Below, in pieces: positions 25,580 to 36,458 of a stretch of DNA of 64,000 nucleotides. The notes beneath the pieces are model-generated. The model saw only the letters and a list, made by a program, of their open reading frames with translations, searched no databases and had not been told where the DNA came from. The stretch lies in the NCBI GenBank assembly GCA_029204225.1, contig CM055102.1, forward strand, positions 7,734,587 to 7,798,586. The letters are read 5' to 3'. The translations under genes were made by a program, and so were the position numbers. Every line of letters begins with the position of its first letter. Positions within the stretch are counted from its first letter, which is position 1. This DNA is from Diphasiastrum complanatum. Taxonomy: Eukaryota > Streptophyta > Lycopodiopsida > Lycopodiales > Lycopodiaceae.

Positions 25580-26720
25580 TGTCGAAAAGAGGTGTGCAGA
25601 AGATAGGTTGAACTCAAAAATAAACGAATGAAAATAATTCAAGTGTCTAGAAAGAAAACTTTTTGTGCGTGGCGGAATAAATCACCTTCCTCTTTCACAA
25701 TGCATGACTACGCCTATCAATTTCAAACAAAACAATAGTGATAGAAATCACGTTTGATCTTATAGTAACTAACTTTGGAATCATCAGTACTACAGTGATT
25801 ACGTAGCCAAACAATTAAGCATTGAATTATCAGACAAATAATTTGTCGTGAAACACTAGACAAATAATTAGTCGCGAATAACTATAGAAACACATACATT
25901 TTGAGACGAAGCTGAACGTAATAAAAGATAGTATTGATTCAGTATGAAAACGTAACAGAAGTAAATGAGTACAATAAGTTGCGGATCGAAGCCGCGTACT
26001 CTATGCTATCTCTGAGCGGCTAAAAATGAAAGTCTGACTTAAGCGCAATGCTGATAAGTAGTAGCGCAATAGCAATCTCTAAAACAACTCTAAGAAGTGA
26101 GCTAGAATGCTCAGGAGTGTTCAAGCTCGTAGGCTTGAGAGAGAGAGAGAGCTAACTATTCAAATGCTTCTTTTGATCATAACTTCAACTTGATAAATGT
26201 ATGAATATGAACAACTATATATATTAAGAAATTAGGTCGTCAATTGCGATCGCCAATTGGCTGGTGTCCGCTGACATCCATTTGGTTCCTTGTCATTGAT
26301 TGTTGATAAGCGGTGGAAATTGGCCGTAAACAATCTCTTTGCATAAATGAACCAAACTGTAACTTCTGCAGAAATGAACTAAAACAGCCACAGGCAAAAA
26401 GGCGACAATGTCGGGATTTTGCGGAAAACCCGACTGTGCCTTAAAATCTGATTTAGGGTTGCCCCACACTTTGCCAAAGTCATTTCCTTATCATTTGAGT
26501 CACTTTGGAAAAAGCAAAAAATGCAACTCTGCATATTTGCATGTAATTCCTGACAGGCGAAAAAGACGAAAAAGACGAAACTGCATTTTTCCACGAGATT
26601 CCTGACAGGCGAAAAATGCGACACTGGTAAACTCCGTGTAATTTTGCAGACTGTGTAAAAACACTTGTAAAACTGCAGACTGTGAAAAGACAAGGGAAAA
26701 TCCACAGAACTCGATAAACA
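25580..26720 (+). repeat. 1.1-kb dispersed direct repeat, left copy (LTR candidate)
   Basis: It starts TGTCGAAAAG and ends near GATAAACA. Nearly its full length matches 30634-31715 in the same orientation, for example AATGCATGACTACGCCTATC and GAGCTAGAATGCTCA. Internal features are a short GA run (about 26139-26152), a GTCAATTGCGATCGCCAATTG inverted element (about 26239), and a repeated CCTGACAGGCGAAAAA phrase near the 3' end. TG...CA ends and 5-kb spacing fit an LTR, but no PBS or coding region follows. Confidence 0.75.
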
Positions 26721-26779
26721 ATGGATGAAGATTAAAACTGATTAGTCGATTAGTAAGAAGGAGAATAATCCAACACAAT

Positions 26780-27098
26780 CTCTCCCCCCCCCTGCCTTGT
26801 ACCCCCCCGCTCCCCCCTTCCCCCGTGCTTTTCTCCCTCCCTCCCCCTTTGCAGCTCGCTCTCCCCACCTCCTGGGCCGCTAGCCCGATTGGAGGCGCAG
26901 CTGTCGTGGGGTGCCATGGCACACACCCGAGCAGCGTGAAGGGGGAGGGGTCTCCCGGGCAGCTTGAGCGGCTCGTGAAACACTATTATTTTTCTAGTGT
27001 TCAAGGGGCTTCTTCTTCAACCGAACTAATCTAGTGAGAACTAAAGTCAATCCTCTTTTATGTTCTCCCAGTTAAATAAAGTTCTCTGAGAGCTTGTC
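26780..27098. other. C-rich tract and anonymous DNA
   Basis: 26780-26870 is C/T-rich low complexity. The rest shows nothing recognisable. Confidence 0.5.
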
Positions 27099-27646
27099 CT
27101 ATGTATCTACCATTCTCAAAATGGATTTCATCTCAAGTTTGAACCTGTCATTGAAGTAGTAGATTAGGAAAGAAAGTGCAAAATTTCTTCTAGTCAAGTT
27201 CTCAATAAGCTGGAAATTTGGAAGAAGTACATTGTACAACGATCTATTCATTCTTTGATTAAAATCTTGCACTCTATTAGGCATGTTATTTAGCTATTAA
27301 CTTTGAATGTTATCTGCAAAAAAAATATCAACTTGAGAGGCTTCAAAAAACTCCCAAAACACTACATCTTATTTAAGGACTCAAAAGTAGAGGAGAAGCA
27401 AACAAATTTCCATCAGTCAAAAATCTTAACTAAGTCAATTGAAGAAAATGAATAACACTCTATTGAGATATAGGAAAGTCAACTTCACTCTGAGCCAAAG
27501 GGTCACAAAAAAGCTTCTACTGAAGTTTCGAAGCTCTTGGGGCCAATCCATAATTTAGCTCTTGGAGCGATTTTATCTATAATTCATCTTCTATACAGTC
27601 AACGTCTTTCAAAACTCACAAACATCCAATGAGGTAGTACTTAAAG

Positions 27647-28371
27647 ACAAATAATGCTTCTTGGTTTCCAAGGGGAGGCTCGAACCTGGGACCAAAGAAA
27701 CTTTGGATGCCAAATAATGCTTCTTGGTTTCCAAGGTGAGGCTCGAACTTGAGACCAAAGAAACTTTGGATGTCAAGATAACCAAATGAGCCAACACCCT
27801 TAACTGATGCCAAATAATGCTTCTTGGTTTCCAAGGGGAGGCTCGAACCTGGGACCAAAGAAACTTTGGATGCCAAGCTAACCAGTTGAGCTAACCCCGT
27901 TGGGTGATGCCAAATAATGCTTCTTGGTTTCCAAGGGGAGGCTCGAACCTAAGACCAAAGAAACTTTGGATGTCAAGCTAACCAACTAAGCCAACCCCGT
28001 TGGTTGATGCCAAATAATGCTTCTTGGTTTCCAAGGGGAGGCTCGAACCTGGGACCAAAGAAACTTTGGATGCCAAGCTAACCAGTTGAGCCAACCCCGT
28101 TGGGTGATGCCAAATAATGCTTCTTGGTTTCCAAGGGGAGGCTCGAACCTGAGACCAAAGAAACTTTGGATGCCAAATAATGCTTCTTGGTTTCCAAGGG
28201 GAGGCTCGAACCTGGGACCAAAGAAACTTTGGATGCCAAGCCAACCAACTGAGCCAACCCCGTTGAGTGGATGCCAAATAATGCTTCTTGGTTTCCAAGG
28301 GGAGGCTCGAACTTGAGACCAAAGAAACTTTGGATGTCAAGATAACCAATTGAGCCAACACCCTTGAGTTA
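27647..28371 (-). repeat. Tandem array of eight tRNA/SINE-like units
   Basis: Unit starts are at 27647, 27710, 27810, 27910, 28010, 28110, 28173 and 28274. Six units are about 100 bp, and two (first and sixth) are 63-bp short forms. On the minus strand each full unit reads as a tRNA-like head: an A-box TTGGCTCAACTGG (or the TAGCTCAACTGG variant), then a B-box GGTTCGAGCC about 45 bases after the A-box start, the spacing of a pol III internal promoter. GGGG before the A-box can pair with CCCC behind the B-box, like an acceptor stem. The anticodon arm is replaced by a perfect hairpin, CCAAAGTTTCTTTGG, so these are not functional tRNAs. Short units keep only the B-box half. Two sequence types alternate (CTGGGACC and TTGAGACC on the plus strand). 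Confidence 0.8.
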
Positions 28372-28665
28372 TGGAAGAATTCCTCCAACAAAGCATGTCC
28401 AAAATTCTTTCATTCCGAGATAACCAAAATTCCGTAAATTGGCTTTCACGACAATCCTGTAACAAGTCAGAGGGAACATTCAAAACAGAATCGGCAAATA
28501 TTAAGCACAACTCATGGGAAAAAAAAACTACATGGAATTACATTGCAAGCTTTCTAGATCAGAATGCACCTGCACCTGTCTAGCTACTGATAATGTTTTC
28601 AATCACAAAGTACAGTTCCACTAGATGCCACGGAAAGTCGGGTCGGGTAGAAAGCCCTTTCAGCA

Positions 28666-28713
<48 letters not shown>

Positions 28714-28927
28714 CTCCATTCATACGCTTGTAAATGGGAGCTAAGATGTTGAAAGTGGTGCAGGAGACGCATATGTCCGTCGAAGCTGAAAGAGTACTGA
28801 TACTGCCATCTTCAAAGCAAGTAGCAGAATAGCATGGCTGCCCAGTTGGTAATCTTCGTCCTCGTTTCAGCTGCTTTGCAAAGTAGGGGTTGCTTTGATC
28901 TGGCTGTCCTGTGAAGTCCTGATCCAT
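28370..28927 (-). CDS. CCR4-type EEP nuclease gene, first two exons (partial or broken)
   Basis: Exon 1 (28927-28712, ATG at 28927) has 72 codons, ending with SCTTFNILAPIYKRMNGE, the start of the exonuclease-endonuclease-phosphatase fold of plant CCR4-like proteins (At1g02270 type). Exon 2 (28456-28370) follows a clear acceptor, CTTGTTACAG, and reads DCRESQFTEFW then LSRNERILDML and WRNSSI, exactly the next family block. The expected ICLQEFW is not found. Exon 2 homology stops where the tRNA-like array begins. At the exon 1 end there is no GT donor: GAG runs straight into a (CT)n tract. Such proteins hydrolyse RNA (deadenylation) or related phosphodiester bonds. Either the gene is disrupted or the remaining exons lie behind long introns; I favour disrupted. 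Confidence 0.72.
28669..28711 (+). repeat. (GA)n microsatellite at the CCR4-like exon 1 boundary
   Basis: A 43-bp GA run directly adjoining the last coding triplet of exon 1 (28714-28712 on the minus strand). Confidence 0.97.
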
Positions 28928-29300
28928 CTGAATCTCCTAACTCTCTAGAAGATCTACTCCAAGATATGCAGTGTCATATGTCGTGATCATTCAAAAACAA
29001 ATCCGCAGCTTATTCCAGTAGGATGTAGAAGGTGTGTCTCTCTAGTAAAAAGCTTTTTTTGAGAAAAAATCGACTAAGCAGGTGACAATTTTCAAAAAGC
29101 AAATAATCAAAAAGCTTCGTTTCTTAATAAGAAATAAACCAATCCAGCAACCGTCATCCACACATGAGTGTACGATCATCTGAGCTCTGATCGGATTGCC
29201 GGAAGCTGTAATTTGTCTGTCCCAATACGAGCATGCAATTAAGAACATTCACATGCCAAAGGAATGATTATTATGTAATTTTGGGAACAGAAGTATTCCA

Positions 29301-29414
29301 GTGAGTATGCCAATAGTAACTGGACAAAAATAACTAAATTATAAAGAGTATATCCAAGTGAGTATGCCAATAGTAACTGGACAAACATAACTAAATTATA
29401 AATAGTATATCCAA
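29301..29414 (+). repeat. Two-copy 57-bp tandem repeat
   Basis: GTGAGTATGCCAATAGTAAC and its continuation through AGTATATCC occur at 29301 and 29358, with two or three differences. Confidence 0.9.
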
Positions 29415-30633
29415 GCTTGCAAGAGGGAGACGTTGAAATGACATTTTATTCTTCTTACTTACAACTCAGTGTTAAAAATTCACAATTCTAGCTTGACTCG
29501 TTTTGGTCATATGACTTGTAAATAGTTAGATGGTCATGATGTGGCTTGTCACACGTGTCAAATAGCATAGGATTCCATTCATAAGGATGTTCTTAAGTTG
29601 ACCTAAGTGATAGAACCTTTGGATTGAGTCCAAATCATGCTTAGATACAAGAGAGAAAAAGTAAGAGCTATTTTTGGTAATTTTTACATTGTCGAGGGAT
29701 CTCCAAGATTCCAACCCTAACTTGGTAGGGATGAAAGATCCACCAAAATTAGCATTAGGAATAGGTTTAGGGCTACTCATACCTGCCCAAAACCGTGATG
29801 GATCATGTATATATAGGTGATGATCTCTCACCAAAATCAATCAAGCAATTTTTTTGAGTTCTTGTGATTCCTAATTATTATAGAATTAAATGTGGGTCTG
29901 GTGTACAATGCTCAGACTGTGGGAGGCTGTACTTTCACACGTGTGAAGGCTTCTTCAAGGATTTGGGCCATTTAGTGAGGTTCAAGCATAGATTATTGAT
30001 GGATTTTGATGGTGCAACTTGTGCTAACTTTATGGAATCATAATCTATTGTTTCCCTCATCATTTCAAGTGTTTTAGGATCCTTCTTTACTATAATTTTT
30101 ACAGTGAGGACAGAAATGGGCAACAAAAACATCATAAACACTGAAAACAATTGGATTCATTTTCTACAACTTGAGATATCATCCATTGTGCACCATTGAG
30201 CGATGCGTAATAGGGTTAAAAGCTGAAACAGAACCGACAGAGTCTCATGCGAGATTATAGGCCAAGAAAAGCACGATTAAATAGCTCTTCAACATATCTA
30301 TAAAGTTTTTCTTCCAACTAATTTCTCAATAATATCAAAATTTTGAAAAAACATTAAATACTTACGAAGCAAAATCAGTCTACTGTGATTCAAATCAACA
30401 GATCAACCGCAGAGTTCCGACGGCCGTTCTGATGACTGTACTTTCGTCGCATTTACCTCACTCTCCCTACCTTCCACACTTTTAACTGATCAAACCACCA
30501 TCCATCAATCTGTAATCCACTTACAAAGCACTCGCAAGATCCAAACACTTTCCAACTATCAAAGCATGCATAGCCAAGCACTAACAACAATCCATGCCTG
30601 CGTACAGAGGATCAATGCATGCGTATAGAGGAT
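29415..30633. other. Anonymous DNA
   Basis: No gene or repeat recognised; the open frames at 29526-29840 and 29935-30150 (-) have no known motif. Confidence 0.45.
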
Positions 30634-31715
30634 TGTTGAAAAGTGGTATTGTGAAGATAGGTCTAACTCGAAAAGAAACGAATGAAAATAATTCGAGTAT
30701 CTAGAAAGAAAACTTTTCGTGCATGGCGGAATAAACTATCTTCATCTTTCAATGCATGACTACGCCTATCAATTTCAAACAAAACGATAGTGATAGAAAT
30801 CACGTTAAAACTTATAGTAACTAACTTTGAGATTGCCAGTACTACAGTGATTACGTAGCAAAAAATTAAGCATTGAATTATCAGACAAAAATTAGTCGCG
30901 AAGAACTACGAAACGCATACATTCTGAGACGAAGCTGAACGCAATAAAGAATAGTATTGATTCAAAACGAAACAAAAGTAAATGAGTACAATAAGTTACG
31001 GATCGAAGCCGCGTACTCTATGTTATCTTTGAGTGGCTAAAATGAAAGTCTGAATTAATGCGCAACGTTGATAAGCAGTAGCGCAATAGCAATCTCTAAA
31101 ACAACTCTAAGAAGTGAGCTAGAATGCTCATGAGTGTTCAAGCTCGCAGGCTTGAGAGAGAGAGAGCTAACTATTCAAATGCTTCTTCTGATAATATTGA
31201 TTATATAAATGTATGAATATGAACAGCTATTTATTCTAAGAAATTAGGTCGTCAATTGTGATCGCCAATTGGTTGGTGATCTGCTGGCATCCATCCGGTT
31301 CCTTGTCATTGATTGCTGATAAGCAGTGAAATTGGCTGTAAACGTTCTGTTTGCATAATTGAACCAAAACTGTAGCTCTGCAGAAATGAACTAAAAGAGC
31401 CACAGACGACACTATTGCAAAAAGTGACAGTGTCGGGATTTTGCGGAAAAATGACAGTGCCCTTAAATCTCATTTAGGGTTGTCCCAAACTTTTGCCAGA
31501 GTCATTTCCTTAACATTTGAGACTTTTTGGAAAAAGCCAAAAATGCGACACTGTGATTTTACACGAGATTCCTTACAGGCGAAAATTGCGAAAAATGCGA
31601 CATTGTGATTTTACACAAGATTCCTGATAGGCAAAAAATGCAACAGTGTTTCAAACTCCGTGTGTTTCTGCAGACTGTGTAAAGACACAGAAAAATCCAC
31701 AGAACTGGATAAACA
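30634..31715 (+). repeat. 1.1-kb dispersed direct repeat, right copy (LTR candidate)
   Basis: It starts TGTTGAAAAG and ends near GATAAACA, matching 25580-26720 with scattered small indels. The match continues about 10 bp (ATGGATGAAG) on both copies, so the exact end is uncertain. A gag scrap of the element D family follows shortly downstream. Confidence 0.75.
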
Positions 31716-31865
31716 ATGGATGAAGTTTTGGTATGTTTCAATTCTGAACTCAATCAAATTCTATTGTTTTTGGATTTTTCTTTTTTAAAAGAATGTCCTC
31801 TTCATGGAAATAAAATGATCTTTAATTATAAATTTGTCAACTGATTAAGCTATTTCTCGTTTCAG

Positions 31866-32104
31866 AAATCAAGCACTTAATGAAATGAACAATTGAAATA
31901 GTTTGAGGGATCAACAGATGGAAGTACTGTTAAATCAAGTAAAGACTTTGTCTTCGCTGGGCTTTCAGTCAAAACCTTTTTTGAGGGAGAAGAAAGAGAA
32001 GAAGCCAAAGATAGTAGACGACTGGTGTTGGGCACTTAGTGGTCCCGCCACTAAAATACTACTGGCTAAGCTTACCAAATGGGCCCCGCCACAGTACACT
32101 TACA
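31866..32104 (+). pseudogene. Gag N-terminal scrap of the element D family
   Basis: After a conserved TTTCAG (31861-31865), the frame from about 31900 reads LRDQQMEVLLNQVKTLSS, also present at 58642-58695 in element D. The match extends through KKEKKPK-VVDDW and resumes at LTKW. Between them is a 45-base in-frame insertion (32026-32070). The scrap is interrupted at 32105, where LTR B starts. Confidence 0.78.
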
Positions 32105-32854
<750 letters not shown>

Positions 32855-32860
32855 ATTTTT

Positions 32861-32878
32861 TGGCGCCGTTGTCGGGGA
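32861..32878 (+). other. Primer-binding site of element B (Asp tRNA type)
   Basis: TGGCGCCGTTGTCGGGGA is complementary, with one difference, to the 3' end of plant tRNA-Asp and is the PBS usual in Athila/Tat-like Ty3 elements. It lies 6 bp behind the LTR end. Confidence 0.85.
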
Positions 32879-34494
32879 ATAGATTAGCACTTTCTTGCTT
32901 TTAAGCTTGCATGCATTCATCTTGTGATTTTTGCTTGTGGAATGGATGTGTGGGGGGTAGTTTAGTGTGGAGTAGAGGTTAGATTTGTTGTTTTTTCATG
33001 ATTTATTGCTTGTATGATCGGTGGAGGGAGATTTAAAGGTGAGAAACATCAGACCCCAATACCCTATCCCTTTCATAAATCCTAAAAATCGGAAAAATCA
33101 GAAAAAACCATGTAATTTTGACAAATTGTCTAGAAAAGAGTCAAAAAACACCTATCAGACCTCATAACTTTCTGCTCTGCTCAAACCAACCTTCACCCAC
33201 TTAGCAGTATGTTCTGCCACATCATCAGTACCTACAGTTAGTTAGACAAAGGTTATTTCCCAGCCAGTTTGCCAAAATTGCCAGAAAAATGAAAAAACCT
33301 TTGTAAAAAATGTCCAGAATCTCACAGTAGCCCAAAACACCCCAAACAACCTTCGCCCAGCTTCATTTACAGCATCAGAGCCATCATGGAGGTCGGCGAA
33401 GGTTCATACTAAGTGTACGAGCTCTGGCAAAGGTTCTTGCTCACCAAAAATAGAAATATGCCATCAGAACCCTCGCCAACTTTAATATCTGCAAAAGTAC
33501 TTACTGTAAACCTTTGCCAGTTTACTAGTAGATACTTTTCCATGTTTTCTAGCCTCAATGAAATCAACGAAGGTTAATATTGAGAATAAGTGGTCAGGCG
33601 AACATTCTCAATGCTCAGTAAAAAAATCTAAGCCCTTTGAACCTTCGCCAACCTGCATAAACCCTCGCCTGTGTATCATCAATCTTCATCGAGCTTAGAA
33701 TAGTCATAAAACATTGTTTTGAAGTATCTGTGAAGTGAGCGAAGGTTAATATTACCTATAACTAGTCCGGCGAACGTTCTTAGCTCTCAAAAGTGCCAAA
33801 TTGCCTTCTGAACCTTTGCCAGACTATTTCTTGCCATGATAATCTTCACCTAATTTTCGCCAGCCCTCTAATCATCAATCTATACTTCCTTGCAAGTCGG
33901 CAAAGGTTTGTCTCCATCATAAGGATAGTGGCGAAGGTTCCCAGTCCAAATCGTGCCCAAATTGTTTCCAGAACCTTCGCTAAACCATCCTTCGCCAACA
34001 AGAACCTTCGTCGAGCTCCGTAAAGTGGTAATACATTGTGATAAAACATCTATCAGTCAGGCGAAGGTTTCTATTAAGAAAATCCAAAAAAATTGTTGAG
34101 ACTACTAGTGACTTGACCCGCGAAATACATGTTCGATCTTATACAAGTCATACCGTTTAGTGCTGGGGGCCAGCGCAGTCCCCCAGACCCCTACGTCGGG
34201 GCCTCAGCGGGGAGGCCCCAGACCCCACCCGCCCCGGCACCATTGAGGCCATCTATCACAAACCATTGTTGCCAACTGCGTCATTACAACATCCATTTTT
34301 TGTGTGTGATCAACTCCATTCAAATATGTGCCACCATACACTCATCTCTCAATAAACATTTCAATTGTCATCCATTAAAATTTGTTAGTTATTCTTGTTC
34401 CTTTCATCCCTTCCAATCATCAACCACTGATCAACATTTGAACAAGATCCACTTTTGCCATATACTTTCACATTGTATCAAATCTGCACAGTGA
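32879..34494 (+). other. Long untranslated leader of element B with a repeated motif field
   Basis: 1.6 kb without coding potential. From about 33186 to 34070, words of the form GGCGAAGGTT or AACCTTCGCC, with one or two changes, occur about 20 times in both orientations. A GC-rich block at 34160-34246 contains two hairpins, CTGGGGG/CCCCCAG and GGGGCCTC/GAGGCCCC (34198-34219). Leaders of LTR elements often carry packaging or dimerisation signals; assignment of these motifs is speculative. Confidence 0.55.
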
Positions 34495-36234
34495 ATGAGA
34501 TTGAGATCTGGTAGAATACTACCTACAGAGAATTCAGAGCTACATCAAGCAGCAGCGGAAGAGATCCGACCAAATCAGCCAAATCCAATGGATCAAAATA
34601 TTCCTATGCCAGTGGTACCTCTACAAGCAATCAGAAGATCTCCCAGATTGGAATTGCCCAAATTTGATGGATCCACAGATCCTATCAGACTCTTGCATAT
34701 CTATGGGAAAGCATGTGAGATCTATGGTGAAACCACCCCAGCAGAGAAACTGAAGCTGTTTCCAATGTCCCTAACAGGAGCAGCTTTAGACTGGTTTTTC
34801 AATCAGACGACACAAGAACGAACAGACTGGGAAGTGGTAAAAGCAGCTTTAATTACCAGATTTAAGCCGCGAAAGTTTCTTGAATATCCATTCCTCTTGG
34901 TTAGCAAAATCAAGATGGAAAAAAGAGAAAGGGTAAGAGACTACATCGAATGGATCAAACACCTAAGATCCGAGTGTAATACGGAGCTTACTCTTGATCA
35001 TGCAGTCATTATGTGGTTCCTAGCGGGACTACCTAGAAGCATCTGACGAGAGCTGAAAAGATGGGAGCAATATGCCACATTGCACGAAGCTATGGAAGAT
35101 GCAATGAGAAAAGAAGATGAAGGAACAAATGATGATTCTACACCAGGAACTACATCTCTTCATGCTTCAACTCCTTCAATTGCACCAACCTCAGCCTCTG
35201 CGAGTTTGTCCAATGAATTGATAATGGAACAGATCACGAAGTTACACAAGCAGCAGATGGAACAGCTCACAGTCCAATTTGACCAAAAACTGAAGGCTCT
35301 TCAGAATATTGCAACACTACAACCAGATCCTTATCAGCAGCAGTATCCTCGATAGGACAATGTTTGGTGTCCCATTTGTACCCAAAATCACATTTCCAAC
35401 GAGTGTCCGATACTAAAGCAAAATTTGAAGCTGACACATAAATATTGTCATTTGTGCAATGCATCCTCGCACGACATTGTGTATTGCCCCTACAACCCAC
35501 GGATCATACAACAAAAGATAACTCAATTCCAAACCTCTTATGCTTACCATCAAGGAGCACCTAATGCAGCACCAAGGCTTGGACCAGGCCCTCAACAACA
35601 AAGAATGCCTCTACCAGCACTACCAGGGCCAAATTATCCTCAAGCAGCCCAGGTGAATCTCATGGCGGTAGAAGCTGAAACATTTTCCCAATAGGAAATG
35701 CAACAATGGTATGGACCTGATGAACCATTCATCGATTTTGCTATTAATGAGTATTATGCCACGTACGCTGCACAACCACAACGCCAAGGGGGCAGATTAT
35801 ATGGATGTTATGGATGTGGAGAAGGACGTAGGATTGCCGAATGTCCAAACAAAGAAATTTATATGCCCTTTTGTCGCGAGTGTGGATATGGACATTGCTA
35901 CAAGAATTGTCCAGTGAGAACCAGCACCAATGCACCATTGAATTGGATTGCAGTTCAATCAACAGGCCCAAGCACAACTCCACACACAACTATACCAAGG
36001 AGACCTCCCTATTGTAACGTTCTAGTGTTAGTTGTTACACGAGCACAAAAGCACAAGGAGGTAGCTCCATCATCACCACACTCTGTATCAGTGCCAGCTG
36101 ATCAACATTCAACATCAGGAGGAGCGAGATTACCTTATCTTAATTCAAGGATGAACAAAGCCGATATCAAAAGATCAAGCATTGGATACAAGAAGCACAA
36201 GCAAAGGAAGCTGCTCAAGCTGCACATCAACTGA
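34495..36234 (+). pseudogene. Gag of element B with four zinc-knuckle-like motifs
   Basis: It starts MRLRSGRILP at 34495 and keeps one frame to 36234, interrupted by TGA 35044-35046 and TAG 35353-35355 and 35692-35694. The retrotrans_gag domain is at about residues 60-185 (LTGAALDWFFNQ, DYIEWIKHLRSE). It is followed by CPICTQNHISNEC (about 35370), CHLCNASSHDIVYC (about 35446), GCYGCGEGRRIAEC (His replaced) and CRECGYGHCYKNC (spacing changed). Gag forms the particle shell and its knuckles bind RNA. The first stop is an Arg codon changed CGA to TGA, consistent with cytosine deamination. Confidence 0.85.
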
Positions 36235-36458
36235 CAGCTCCTCAAGACACTGCACCAGAAAGAGATCAACAAGCAAATGCACCACAAGGTTCACCACACA
36301 GATCAGATGCGAACATGTGATTACACCATCGAGAAGAACCATTCCATATGGCAGAACCCGAAGCTCCAAGGACGAAACTGTTGACAAGCATCTTATCCAG
36401 CAGAATGAACATCTCTATTGGAGAGTTCCTTTGACTTGCACCTCAAGCAAAGGGCATC

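Noticed and set aside
27647-28371. CRISPR-like array
   Set aside because: The regular repeats are full tRNA-like units without unique spacers, and the context is a plant nuclear genome.
27647-28371. True tRNA gene cluster
   Set aside because: There is no anticodon arm (replaced by a hairpin), the T stem is poor and no T-run terminator follows the units.
32026-32035. Start of LTR B at TGTTGGGC
   Set aside because: The D-family gag match resumes after it at LTKW, and TGTAG at 32105 pairs better with the CTACA end at 32854.
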